This document shows positions 9,397 through 17,470 of a stretch of DNA of 64,000 nt, piece after piece. This DNA is from Chryseobacterium cucumeris (GTDB lineage Bacteria > Bacteroidota > Bacteroidia > Flavobacteriales > Weeksellaceae), in the NCBI RefSeq assembly GCF_016775705.1, contig NZ_CP068760.1, positions 1,240,001 through 1,304,000 on the forward strand, read 5' to 3'. Both the position numbers and the translations under genes were made by a program. Numbering within the stretch: position 1 is the first letter of the stretch; every line of letters begins with the position of its first letter. The notes under the pieces were generated by a model. The model saw only the letters and a list, made by a program, of their open reading frames with translations. It ran no database searches and was not told the DNA's origin.

Positions 9397-9404
9397 TATT
9401 TTTG
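9397..9404 (+). promoter_or_regulatory. Candidate -7 element for the alpha/beta hydrolase gene
   Basis: TATTTTTG fits TAnnTTTG and lies 22 bases before the chosen ATG at 9427. The upstream TTG box is not clear at the usual spacing (nearest TTTG is 12 nt away). Confidence 0.45.
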
Positions 9405-9426
9405 CAGGGCTTTATTAAGGCGTTTT

Positions 9427-10188
9427 ATGATATTTAGTACAAAAAAAGAAAAGAAATATTCCTATGTAGAAGCGGGAGAAGGACATCCATTAGTGCTGTT
9501 GCACGGGTTAATGGGTGGTTTGAGTAATTTCGATAAAATGGTAGATTTTTTTTCGGATAGAGGCTTTAAAGTATATGTTCCTCAGCTGCCGATCTATGAT
9601 CTGCCGGTACTCAATACGAATCTTACCACGATTGCAAAATATATTATCAAGTTTATAGAAAGTCATATTTCCGGTCCTGTAACTATTGTAGGAAACTCAA
9701 TGGGTGGGCATGTAGGACTTATTTTGACTTTAGCAAGACCTGATCTGGTTAAGAATCTTGTTCTTACTGGAAGCTCCGGTCTTTATGAAAGAACTTTCGG
9801 AGATAGCTTTCCAAGAAAAAATGACCGTTCTTATATCAGAAAGAAAACGGAAGAAGTTTTCTATGATCCAAAGGTGGCCACAGAAGATCTTGTAGATGAA
9901 GTTTTTGCAGTCGTTAATGACAGAATGAAGGGAATAAAGACGGTAATGCTGGCAAGAAGTGCCATCAAACACAACATGCTGAATGATCTTCCGAAGATTG
10001 TGACACCTACCTGCCTGATCTGGGGTAAACAGGATAATGTTACTCCACCGGAAGTGGCAGAAGATATGCACAAGTTTATTCCGAATTCCGATTTATTCTG
10101 GATTGACAAATGCGGCCATGCTGCCATGATGGAAAAACCGGATGAATTCAATGAAATCCTGTACAACTGGATAAAAGATAAAGTTTAA
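9427..10188 (+). CDS. Alpha/beta-fold hydrolase
   Basis: 253 residues from ATG 9427; the frame opens at 9382 with TTG, inside the promoter. Oxyanion motif LLHGLMGG, nucleophile elbow GNSMGGH, acid WGKQDNVTP and histidine CGHAAMMEKP give a complete Ser-Asp-His triad. Substrate is not evident; relatives include esterases and C-C bond hydrolases. No signal peptide, so cytoplasmic. It starts a plus-strand block diverging from the dcw operon and ends in its own terminator before engB. Confidence 0.85.
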   Translation: MIFSTKKEKKYSYVEAGEGHPLVLLHGLMGGLSNFDKMVDFFSDRGFKVYVPQLPIYDLPVLNTNLTTIAKYIIKFIESHISGPVTIVGNSMGGHVGLILTLARPDLVKNLVLTGSSGLYERTFGDSFPRKNDRSYIRKKTEEVFYDPKVATEDLVDEVFAVVNDRMKGIKTVMLARSAIKHNMLNDLPKIVTPTCLIWGKQDNVTPPEVAEDMHKFIPNSDLFWIDKCGHAAMMEKPDEFNEILYNWIKDKV

Positions 10189-10200
10189 AACATATAATGA

Positions 10201-10230
10201 CCATTAAGAGCTTTTCTTAATGGTTTATTT
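10201..10230 (+). terminator. Rho-independent terminator after the hydrolase gene
   Basis: CCATTAAGA (10201-10209) pairs with TCTTAATGG (10215-10223) across a 5-nt loop, followed by a T-rich tract. An ATG at 10220 lies inside the stem, which argues against it as the engB start. Confidence 0.75.
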
Positions 10231-10249
10231 TTCTAAAATACATTCAAAA

Positions 10250-10873
10250 ATGATTATCAAAACAGCAGAGTTTGTAAAGAGCAGTGGAAAATGGCAGGAA
10301 TGCCCTGAACCCAATATTCCCGAATATGCTTTTATCGGAAGGTCGAACGTAGGAAAGTCATCACTGATCAATGCCATGATGAATCATAAAGATCTGGCCA
10401 AGACATCGCAGACTCCCGGGAAGACCCAGCTGATCAATCATTTTTTAGTGAACGAGAACTGGTATCTTACCGATTTACCTGGATATGGTTATGCAAAGGT
10501 TTCAAAAGTCCAGCGAAAGGATTTTGAAAAGCTGATCACCAATTATATTCTGAACAGAAGAAATCTGGTCAACCTTTTTGTATTGGTAGATGTAAGGCAT
10601 ACTCCGCAGAAAATCGATCTGGAATTTATCCAGTGGTGTGGTGAAAGCGGAATACCGTTTTCGATTGTCTTCACAAAGGCAGATAAACTGAAACCGAATG
10701 CCGTTATCAAAAATGTTGAGGATTATAAAGCTGAACTTCATAAAACGTGGGAAGATCTTCCCGAATTGTATATCACCTCAGCAGAAAAGAAAGAAGGAGG
10801 AGATAAAATTCTTGACTTTATCCAAAAGACCAATGAGTTTTTAACTAATAATAATATAAGTTTCGATGAGTAA
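10250..10873 (+). CDS. engB: Ribosome biogenesis GTPase YihA/EngB
   Basis: 207 residues from ATG 10250 (MIIKTAEFVKSSGKW), which matches the family N-terminus better than the ATG at 10220. GTPase motifs: G1 GRSNVGKSS, G3 DLPGYG, G4 TKADK and G5 TSAEKK. EngB proteins act in large-subunit ribosome assembly. The last 8 bases overlap the next gene (GATGAGTAA), so the two are probably cotranslated. Confidence 0.95.
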   Translation: MIIKTAEFVKSSGKWQECPEPNIPEYAFIGRSNVGKSSLINAMMNHKDLAKTSQTPGKTQLINHFLVNENWYLTDLPGYGYAKVSKVQRKDFEKLITNYILNRRNLVNLFVLVDVRHTPQKIDLEFIQWCGESGIPFSIVFTKADKLKPNAVIKNVEDYKAELHKTWEDLPELYITSAEKKEGGDKILDFIQKTNEFLTNNNISFDE

Positions 10874-11315
10874 TATGATCTGGAAAATCAAAACATTTGA
10901 TGAGTTTACTGTTCCGGAATTATATGCAGTACTGAAAGCTCGTATTGATGTTTTCGTTATCGAGCAAAATTGTCCTTATCCTGATCTGGATAATTATGAC
11001 CAGAAAGCCGTTCACATCTGGGCTGAAGAAGAGGGACAGGTGCTGGCCTACTGCCGGGTTTTTGATAAAGGGATAAAGTATGATGAAACTTCTATCGGAA
11101 GGGTTCTGACCACAGAGCTGGCGAGAGGTAAAAGTCTGGGTAAACAGTTGATACAATATGCCGTAGAAACCATAGAAAACCGTTTTCACACTTCTGAAAT
11201 CAAAATATCCGCACAGGATTATCTTTTAAGATTTTACAGTGGGTTCGGATTTGTAGATACAGGGAAAAAATATCTGGAAGATGATATTCCGCATACGGAA
11301 ATGATAAGAAAGTAA
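10866..11315 (+). CDS. GNAT acetyltransferase, ElaA type
   Basis: 149 residues, the ElaA length. The N-terminal pattern LYAVLKARIDVFVIEQNCPYPDLD is the ElaA signature, and the acetyl-CoA loop is RVLTTELARGKSLGKQL. Substrate unknown. It overlaps engB by 8 bases and ends in a strong terminator, so engB-elaA form a two-gene unit. Confidence 0.88.
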   Translation: MSNMIWKIKTFDEFTVPELYAVLKARIDVFVIEQNCPYPDLDNYDQKAVHIWAEEEGQVLAYCRVFDKGIKYDETSIGRVLTTELARGKSLGKQLIQYAVETIENRFHTSEIKISAQDYLLRFYSGFGFVDTGKKYLEDDIPHTEMIRK

Positions 11316-11343
11316 AAAGGTATCTCAGACGAGATACCTTTTT
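11314..11343. terminator. Bidirectional terminator after elaA
   Basis: AAAAAGGTATCTC (11314-11326) and GAGATACCTTTTT (11331-11343) form a perfect 13-bp stem with loop AGAC. It has T-runs on both strands. Confidence 0.85.
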
Positions 11344-11428
11344 CGAACTGTATAAAATTATATTGGGTGTTATTAGTTTTTTTCATCATTTCTTACATCA
11401 AAAGTAAGTATATTGTGAAAAAGAACCT

Positions 11429-11444
11429 TACGGAAAACCGTAAT
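11429..11444. promoter_or_regulatory. Palindrome TTACGG-N4-CCGTAA, copy 1
   Basis: TTACGG and CCGTAA separated by AAAA, 5 bases past the response regulator stop. A near-identical palindrome lies at 14351-14366 on the other side of the two-component block. It could be a regulator site or a short terminator stem. Confidence 0.5.
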
Positions 11445-11448
11445 TGAC

Positions 11449-12114
11449 TTAAATTATTCCCAGATCTTTACAAAAAGCAACAAGCTGTTCATTACTTGTT
11501 ATCTGAAGATCTTCTTTCATACTGTTGAGTTTTTTCTCTACGCTGCTTAAGCTGTTGGGCTTAATATCGTTATTCTGAAGATAAACTGGTATATTTTTCT
11601 GTAAAACTCCCTGCGATAAGAGAGACACCAAAGTGATGTCATAGTTGGAAAACTCATAATTGTTGAGCTTCTTTACTTCCTGTTTAAGATCCAGGGAAAG
11701 ATAATTTTCATTCACATAGGTAGAAGCGATGGCTTTTTTCAGTTCTTTTGAATCATTTCTGGCCTTACGCACAAAACCATTGATTTTGTATTCATTAAAG
11801 AGGCTATCTATAATCCCGGATCTGTGCTCGGCTGAAAATACAATAACTTTCAGTGAAGGATGAAGCTCTCTAACGGTTTTTATCAGTTCTTTTCCATCTT
11901 TAAGATTCTGTATATTATGGTCTTCTTCAAAAGAAAGGTCTGTAATTAACAAATCATAAAGATCATCTTCACGAATAGATTTTTGAATTTTAGCTAATGC
12001 ATCATCACAATAATAAACATAATCTGTGTTGGAAATATGAAGGTCTTCTAATGTTTTCTGTACAGAAATACTGCTGCTTTCGTGATCTTCAGCTATTAAA
12101 ATTTTTTTGAACAT
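11449..12114 (-). CDS. Two-component response regulator
   Basis: 221 residues. N-terminal receiver domain (ILIAEDHESSS acidic pocket, phospho-acceptor in LLITDLSF, VIVFSAEHRSG and the late lysine region). The C-terminal about 65 residues (LVSLLSQGVLQKNIPVYL) resemble a divergent LuxR/NarL helix-turn-helix with the usual small turn residues altered. It follows the sensor kinase by 12 bases, so the two are a cognate pair. Target unknown. Confidence 0.85.
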   Translation of the reverse strand: MFKKILIAEDHESSSISVQKTLEDLHISNTDYVYYCDDALAKIQKSIREDDLYDLLITDLSFEEDHNIQNLKDGKELIKTVRELHPSLKVIVFSAEHRSGIIDSLFNEYKINGFVRKARNDSKELKKAIASTYVNENYLSLDLKQEVKKLNNYEFSNYDITLVSLLSQGVLQKNIPVYLQNNDIKPNSLSSVEKKLNSMKEDLQITSNEQLVAFCKDLGII

Positions 12115-12126
12115 TCTTTTTCTTTT

Positions 12127-13812
12127 TTAAGAAGCAGGAAATGAAATATAAATTTTCAATCCCTTTTCGGTTTCAGTGTCAAAAATAATTTCTCCATGAA
12201 TAGTTTCAATACGGGAATCCGTATTTGTTAAACCATTTTTGTAGATAATTCCTCCCGGAATACCGATGCCATTGTCTGTATACTGAATTTGTATGATGTT
12301 ATTTTTTCTTTCAAATTTAAAGGCAACAAGGGTGGCATGACTGTGTTTTTTCATGTTGATAAGAAGTTCCCGCATCACCTGATAGATTTCTTCCCGGGTA
12401 AAATCATTCAAGGTCTTCCATATAGTTTCGTCGTTTCCGGCAAGATAAGTTTTTACATTTTCATTATTAAACGATGCAATAAGGGTAGATATTCTTTTAC
12501 TGAATTCCGGCTTATTTTCAGAAGCGGTCTTCTCATAAGAAATATCCCTGGACTTTTCGTAGACAAATTCCAGCTCATCAAGTACTCTTTCTTTGTCAAA
12601 ATCTTCCTGATTTTCGATCTTCGTCATCACCTGGTAAATCCCATTGGCCACCACATCATGTACTTTTTTGGAAAGATGAAGTTGATTTTCTTTTATTCTT
12701 AATTCATTTTCCCGCTGCAGCCCTTTTTTTCTTCTCTTGTAAACAATCCAGCCGCCAATCAGAGTTAAAGACAGAATTCCTAAAACTACATTCTGCTTCA
12801 GAATCCTGTTTTGTTTTTGAACAGTAATAATTTTTAACTTTTGGTTTTCTGCGTTCTTCTTTTCTACATCAAATTCTATTAATGCAAATCTGTTTTTTGC
12901 TTTATCTTTAGATAGCTGGATGCTGTCATTCAGATACTGATATTCTGCAAAATAGTCTTGTAAGTTGCTTTTTGTATCACTTTTTACCAGAAATTCGATG
13001 GCTTCTATCCTGTCACCTGGGTTTTTGATTACTTTTGCTAAAAGATATTTTTGATGGTTATGATACAAGGCTTTTGATTTATCCGAGTGTAAGTAATACT
13101 CAGCAAGATGAGAATGACTGGATATCATACCCGCTTTATCGTTGATTTTTTGTCTGAGAGCAAAAGCTTTTAACAGATTGGGTTCTGCATTGTAGTTTTT
13201 GTTTTCAAGCCAGCTTATATAACTGTAATTATCTAAAATCCGGGCATAATCAATCTCATTTTTTTGCAGGTTTTTTTCCTTAAGAAGAGATTGATAGATA
13301 TGAATTGCCTTCGGATAATTTTTCAGTTTTCCGTAGGTGTCTGCAATGTTATTTTTAATAGTGATTTTCTGAGAATTATCCGAACTCAGCTGTAAAGCTT
13401 TATGATACCAGTTGAGAGCCTCAGAATAATGCTTGAGATTTTTTTCAGATATTGCAAGGTTATTATAAATGGAAGGAAGATAGGCAGAGTCTCTGGGCAG
13501 TTTTAAAAAGGACAATGCATCGATAGCTCTTTCATTACTGCTAAGGTAATCTCCGATATCATTGAGGATAATAGCCTTGATAATTAAACACGATGCAATA
13601 TCAGCTGAATCATTTTTTAGCTTATAAATGCTCTCTGCTTTAGATAGAAGGGTAAATGCCTTTTCATTATCATTATTATATAAAGCTGCCGCTTCATTAT
13701 ACATTTTGTCCGCTTCAGTGGAAGGGGCTTTTACCGGAGGATTTCTGTTTTCAGAAAAATTGCAGCTAATGAATAAAAGAAAAATTCCTACAAATTTAAA
13801 ACCGGGATACAT
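12127..13812 (-). CDS. TPR sensor histidine kinase, HisKA_3 type, predicted lipoprotein
   Basis: 562 residues from ATG 13812; an ATG-like start six codons upstream (13830) is less good. The N-terminus MYPGFKFVGIFLLFISC ends in a lipobox (Cys at about 17). About 300 residues of TPR-like helical repeats follow, then a membrane helix (VVLGILSLTLIGGWIVY), the phosphoacceptor box KKVHDVVANGIYQ and an ATPase domain with N box ELLINMKKHS and G box DNGIGIPGG. A lipid anchor plus a membrane helix implies a periplasmic TPR sensor. Paired with the response regulator downstream. Confidence 0.88.
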   Translation of the reverse strand: MYPGFKFVGIFLLFISCNFSENRNPPVKAPSTEADKMYNEAAALYNNDNEKAFTLLSKAESIYKLKNDSADIASCLIIKAIILNDIGDYLSSNERAIDALSFLKLPRDSAYLPSIYNNLAISEKNLKHYSEALNWYHKALQLSSDNSQKITIKNNIADTYGKLKNYPKAIHIYQSLLKEKNLQKNEIDYARILDNYSYISWLENKNYNAEPNLLKAFALRQKINDKAGMISSHSHLAEYYLHSDKSKALYHNHQKYLLAKVIKNPGDRIEAIEFLVKSDTKSNLQDYFAEYQYLNDSIQLSKDKAKNRFALIEFDVEKKNAENQKLKIITVQKQNRILKQNVVLGILSLTLIGGWIVYKRRKKGLQRENELRIKENQLHLSKKVHDVVANGIYQVMTKIENQEDFDKERVLDELEFVYEKSRDISYEKTASENKPEFSKRISTLIASFNNENVKTYLAGNDETIWKTLNDFTREEIYQVMRELLINMKKHSHATLVAFKFERKNNIIQIQYTDNGIGIPGGIIYKNGLTNTDSRIETIHGEIIFDTETEKGLKIYISFPAS

Positions 13813-13876
13813 GATAGTAATTGATAACAACTAAAGATATTAAAAAAAGGACAATTTTCATTGCCCTTTTGTTTAA

Positions 13877-14053
13877 TTATTTTTTTGGAGGCAAAATCTG
13901 CCCTGTTTCTCCACTGGTGTCTTCTGGAGCCATTCCTGTTTCGGTTGTAAAACTCATTGTAGAGGATTCGTAGTTATTGTTATCAGTTGCTGTTGTATTG
14001 GCATTATTATCTGAAAATGCTAAGCCTAATAGCATCATTATAATTTGGATCAT
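13877..14053 (-). CDS. Predicted small secreted peptide, unknown function
   Basis: 58 residues from ATG 14053 (the frame continues to a GTG at 14098). Hydrophobic start MIQIIMMLLGLAF, then a Ser/Thr/Asn-rich acidic segment and the tail GQILPPKK. I do not recognise a family. It is 64 bases upstream of and codirectional with the TPR kinase, which raises the possibility of a signal peptide sensed by it. Could also be a chance ORF. Confidence 0.5.
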   Translation of the reverse strand: MIQIIMMLLGLAFSDNNANTTATDNNNYESSTMSFTTETGMAPEDTSGETGQILPPKK

Positions 14054-14416
14054 TTCCTTTAAAATTTTCGAAATTGAAATCGTATTTCTTCCTCTCACGA
14101 TGCATTGATCATGAGCTGTACACTGTTAAAATTTCGAAGCGCTTCTTAATTTTTTAGGGAAGTGAACCTTTAAAAACGGAGGCGAAACATCTGCTTCCCG
14201 ATCCGGAGTTTAATCTCTGTTTTCTCTGGTTTTTTTGAAATCAGTTTTTGGTCATGTTTTGTTGATTTCTAAGGCAAATTTGCGGCAAAAAAGAATAGAG
14301 ATGTTAGACAAAACATAGACATCAATAGACAGTAGTGAAGTGTGGAGTTATTACGGAAATCCGTAATGAGGTATGACTGAAAATCATCTACTTTGTAATG
14401 CCCGAAAACACTGTTT
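14054..14416. other. Intergenic region between small peptide and membrane protein genes
   Basis: No convincing gene. It holds the second TTACGG palindrome and must hold the divergent promoters. I see no full TTG/TAnnTTTG pair. Confidence 0.5.
14350..14367. promoter_or_regulatory. Palindrome ATTACGGA-N2-TCCGTAAT, copy 2
   Basis: Perfect 8-bp arms with a 2-nt centre, 50 bases before the ATG at 14417. The inner 16 nt differ from the copy at 11429-11444 by one central base. The position fits an operator for the divergent promoter region. Confidence 0.6.
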
Positions 14417-15253
14417 ATGTCCAAGAAAAAACTACTGATTAATGAAGTATTTGAGCAGGCAAGAAAAGAGTCGGAGAAAACCACAAAAAGTGGATTGGCT
14501 TCTTATCTGCATCTTTGTTTTATTGATAATCTGAAATTCTATGATATTTCAGAGAAAACATTCATCCGATATTATGAAGACTTTGTAGAAGGGAACAGCT
14601 GCAGGAATATTGAGGCAGAGAGGCTCAACAAGATGAGCCAGTATATAGGCTATAAAGACTTCACTGATTTTTCAAGAACTTTTATCAGAAATGATGAAAA
14701 AAAGAATCTGACCACGGTAAAAATAAGTGTGGATCAGGATGAGGAGGTTATATCAGAGAGGCTGTCTAAAATCAATATTAATATCATTAATGAGCAACAC
14801 TTTAAAATGCCGGAATTTGCCAGACAAAATAGTTTTGGTCTCTTAGGGATATTAATGCTTGGAGGATTTTTGATCGGAAATTATTACTGCTCATCAGGAA
14901 ACAGAAATGTATATGAACCATTCGGTTTTTTGACTCTTCCCGCAATTGAAAAGAATTGTATGTACTGGGATCAAAATGAATATAAGCTTGCCGATTGCAA
15001 TGAAGAAAATCTTGTATTGAATATTGTTCCTAAGGATGATATTCAGATTAAGTACTTTAAACGGGTTACAAGAAAAGATACACTTACAGTAGAAAATGCT
15101 TTGGGAAAAATGTGGTATTCAAAAGTCAGAGGAAAAGTTGAGTTTTTTACTATGGATGGAGTTGATCCGGAAAACAAAAAAGAATTAAAACCGGCCACAG
15201 AATACATCATCAGAAAATATTCGGGTAAAAATGAAATGATACAGGCAGAATAG
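14417..15253 (+). CDS. Single-pass membrane protein with helical N-terminal domain
   Basis: 278 residues. Residues 1-95 are helical and basic (SKKKLLINEVFEQARKESEK, ISEKTFIRYYEDF) and look like a DNA-binding or adaptor domain. One membrane helix is near 140-155 (FGLLGILMLGGFLIGNYYC), followed by an extracytoplasmic part of about 120 residues. I recognise the style from Chryseobacterium but no named family. It diverges from the two-component block with a shared palindrome upstream, so coregulation is plausible. A one-component membrane regulator is one possibility. Confidence 0.7.
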   Translation: MSKKKLLINEVFEQARKESEKTTKSGLASYLHLCFIDNLKFYDISEKTFIRYYEDFVEGNSCRNIEAERLNKMSQYIGYKDFTDFSRTFIRNDEKKNLTTVKISVDQDEEVISERLSKININIINEQHFKMPEFARQNSFGLLGILMLGGFLIGNYYCSSGNRNVYEPFGFLTLPAIEKNCMYWDQNEYKLADCNEENLVLNIVPKDDIQIKYFKRVTRKDTLTVENALGKMWYSKVRGKVEFFTMDGVDPENKKELKPATEYIIRKYSGKNEMIQAE

Positions 15254-15320
15254 AATTCCTTCACCAATATTTAAAATTCAACAGGAATGTTTCCCGGTAT
15301 ACGCATGTTTGCATCAAACA

Positions 15321-15348
15321 AGAAGCGAAGAGGTTCCTCTTCGCTTCT
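15321..15348. terminator. Bidirectional terminator between convergent genes
   Basis: AGAAGCGAAGAGG (15321-15333) is followed after TT by its exact complement CCTCTTCGCTTCT (15336-15348). A T-rich stretch follows on the plus strand. Confidence 0.8.
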
Positions 15349-15391
15349 GTTATTTTTATATTGATTGTAAATGTCCGAATTACATTTTGTT

Positions 15392-15946
15392 TTATTCTGC
15401 GTTCAGCATTCCCAGTTCTCCGAAATGCTTTTTGAACTTCTGGATTTTTGGTCCCACTACAGCGCTGCAATACGGCTGTGTCGGATTTTCATTATAATAC
15501 CCCTGATGATATTGTTCTGCCGGCCAGAATTTGTCGAATTTCGTTAATTCCGTTACATAGGTACCTGCCCATCTTCCCGATTCCTGAGATACCTTGATGG
15601 CTTCTTCAGCTTTTGCTTTTTCTGCATCATCTTTATAGTAAATAACAGAACGGTACTGGGTTCCGATATCATTTCCCTGTCTGTTCAATTGAGTAGGATC
15701 ATGAAGGAAGAAAAACACATCCATCAGCTGTTCATAAGAAATAACTGACGGATCATAAGTAATCTGTACCACTTCCGCATGTCCGGTTTCTCCTGTACAG
15801 ACTTCCTGATAAGTCGGATTGTCTTTATGTCCACCTGAATATCCTGAAATAGCAGATTGTACCCCTTTCAGCATATTGAAACAGCTCTCCACGCACCAGA
15901 AACATCCGCCTCCGAAAGTAATCTGTTCTAAATTATTATTGTCCAT
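15392..15946 (-). CDS. msrA: Peptide-methionine (S)-S-oxide reductase MsrA
   Basis: 184 residues. Repairs oxidised methionine. The active-site motif GGGCFWCVE puts the catalytic Cys at residue 15, and GYSGGHKDNPTYQEVCTG and YHQGYYNENP are family signatures. No signal peptide, so cytoplasmic. Single gene between a bidirectional terminator and a repeat-rich region. Confidence 0.97.
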   Translation of the reverse strand: MDNNNLEQITFGGGCFWCVESCFNMLKGVQSAISGYSGGHKDNPTYQEVCTGETGHAEVVQITYDPSVISYEQLMDVFFFLHDPTQLNRQGNDIGTQYRSVIYYKDDAEKAKAEEAIKVSQESGRWAGTYVTELTKFDKFWPAEQYHQGYYNENPTQPYCSAVVGPKIQKFKKHFGELGMLNAE

Positions 15947-16082
15947 TGTAGGTAATTATATTGTTTTATGATCTCTTCCTTTATCCGGAAAAGCAGATCA
16001 AAAATAGGAAAAACTTTTTCATTTAAATACGATTTTACGTCTGAAACGTAAATTACGATGATAGATGTGACAAATGGTTTCA

Positions 16083-16170
16083 AAACACAAATAAGACCAA
16101 TGTTTTCACAAATAGCCACAAGAAAATACAGGATAATCATCTGTAAAAATCCGAGCGATCTGTGGGAAAT
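16083..16170. repeat. 88-bp direct repeat, copy 1
   Basis: Begins AAACACAAATAAGACCAATG. The second copy starts exactly 200 bases later and differs at about 9 of 88 positions by eye. Rich in CACAA and CTGTGA words. Confidence 0.85.
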
Positions 16171-16223
16171 ACTTTCACTACAAGATGTGAATGGCAGATA
16201 TCCGGAACATTTTAAAGCAGCTG

Positions 16224-16265
16224 GTATTAGCGATGTCATGCTGAGCTTTGTCGAAGCATATTAAT
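16224..16265. repeat. REP-like interspersed element, copy 1
   Basis: Contains GTCATGCTGAGC and GTCGAAGCAT, whose ends can fold (GCTT...AAGC). The second copy is at 43483-43525 with nearly the same flanks (TATTAGC before, TTAATT after). Matches a motif common between genes in many Bacteroidota. Confidence 0.7.
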
Positions 16266-16282
16266 TGCGCTAATTTAATCTT

Positions 16283-16370
16283 AAACACAAATAAGACCAA
16301 TGTTTTCACAAATCACCACAAGAAAATACAGAATAGTCATCTGTGAAAATCTGTGCGATCTTTGGGAAAA
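16283..16370. repeat. 88-bp direct repeat, copy 2
   Basis: Same unit as 16083-16170. It ends at the glucokinase terminator. Confidence 0.85.
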
Positions 16371-16372
16371 AC

Positions 16373-16397
16373 AAAAAAAGCACCCTAAAAGGATGCT
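16373..16397 (-). terminator. Terminator of the glucokinase gene
   Basis: On the minus strand AGCATCC and GGGTGCT pair (one mismatch) around TTTTA and are followed by a run of seven T. Confidence 0.8.
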
Positions 16398-16422
16398 CTG
16401 AATTATTTACAATAGCGTTCAG

Positions 16423-17391
16423 TTATTTTTCCCAAACCAAAGCACTTGCCCCAAGAATGGCAGCATCTGCTTCGTCAAGCTCACTGAATACCAGTTTTAC
16501 CTTATTTCTGAAAATAGGAAGAAGGTTTCTTTCCATATGCAGTTTAGCAGGCTTTAAGATAAAATCTCCCGCTTTGATTACTCCTCCAAACAGAAGAATA
16601 GCTTCCGGTGAAGAGAACATAACAAAATTAGCCAGGGCTTCACCCAGTTTCTGACCTGTATATCTGAAAACCTCAATCGCAATAGGATCTTCCTTGATAG
16701 CACATTCGTATACTGTTTTAGAATTGATCGCATCTTCAGGATATTGGTTCAACATGGATTCCGGGAATTCTGCCCTCATTTTTTTGGCTGTAATGGTAAT
16801 TCCCGTAGCAGAAGCATAGGCTTCCAGACTTCCTTCTGATCCCGTGCTCCAGTGCTTTCTACCACCAGGTTTTACAATCGTATGACCCAATTCTCCGGCA
16901 AACCCGTCATGTCCATAGATTAAACTTCCATTGGCAATGATTCCGCTGCCTACCCCTGTTCCCAGTGTAATCATGATGAAATCCTTCATTCCTCTTGCTG
17001 CTCCGAAAAGCATTTCTCCAAGAGCTGCCGCATTGGCATCATTGGTTACTGTACAAGGCAGACTGAATTTTGCCGTCATCAGTTCAGCGAAAGGAATAAC
17101 GCCTTTCCAGGGAAGGTTAGGAGCCAGTTCTATCGTTCCTTTGTAGTAGTTTGCATTAGGTGCGCCTACTCCAATTCCGTCAAAGTGTGCTTCAGTTCCA
17201 TACTTTTCCATCATTGGATAAACATGTTCATATAAAGCATCAATGAAATCCTCAACTTTGTCATAAGCATCGGTTCTCAGGTTTCCTTTATCCAGAACTT
17301 CACCACGGTGGTTTACGATTCCGAATTTAGTATTGGTTCCGCCGATGTCAACTCCAAGGGCAACTTGTTTTGATAAATCTATTAATGACAT
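16423..17391 (-). CDS. ROK-family glucokinase-like sugar kinase
   Basis: 322 residues. Phosphate-binding motifs GVDIGGTNTKFG (about 14-25) and TLGTGVGSGII, with catalytic Asp in VTNDANAAALGE. The usual ROK zinc motif CxCGxxGCxE is replaced by KHWSTGSEGSLE, so the structural zinc cysteines are absent, as I recall for Bacteroidota glucokinases. Probably phosphorylates glucose or a related hexose in the cytoplasm. Monocistronic with its own terminator. Confidence 0.88.
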   Translation of the reverse strand: MSLIDLSKQVALGVDIGGTNTKFGIVNHRGEVLDKGNLRTDAYDKVEDFIDALYEHVYPMMEKYGTEAHFDGIGVGAPNANYYKGTIELAPNLPWKGVIPFAELMTAKFSLPCTVTNDANAAALGEMLFGAARGMKDFIMITLGTGVGSGIIANGSLIYGHDGFAGELGHTIVKPGGRKHWSTGSEGSLEAYASATGITITAKKMRAEFPESMLNQYPEDAINSKTVYECAIKEDPIAIEVFRYTGQKLGEALANFVMFSSPEAILLFGGVIKAGDFILKPAKLHMERNLLPIFRNKVKLVFSELDEADAAILGASALVWEK

Positions 17392-17470
17392 TTCTATTAT
17401 TAAATTCTAGGCGCTAAAATTATAAAAAAGATTGTATTAATGGATTATTAATAGGGTTTTATTTAATATG

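Larger units (their letters stand above)
15947..16372. other. Repeat-rich non-coding region
   Basis: No supported gene. Contents: a small hairpin TTTACGT/ACGTAAA (16034-16052), two copies of an 88-bp direct repeat and a REP-like element between them. Confidence 0.6.

Noticed and set aside
14269..14484. 71-codon minus-strand ORF near 14.4 kb
   Set aside because: It overlaps the start of the plus-strand membrane protein gene and the palindrome, with no family motif.
15928..16264. ORFs of 68-103 codons on both strands upstream of msrA
   Set aside because: They coincide with the direct repeat and REP-like element; no start context and no motif.
16083..16370. CRISPR array
   Set aside because: Only two long copies at 200-bp spacing, imperfect and without spacer/repeat alternation; no cas genes.
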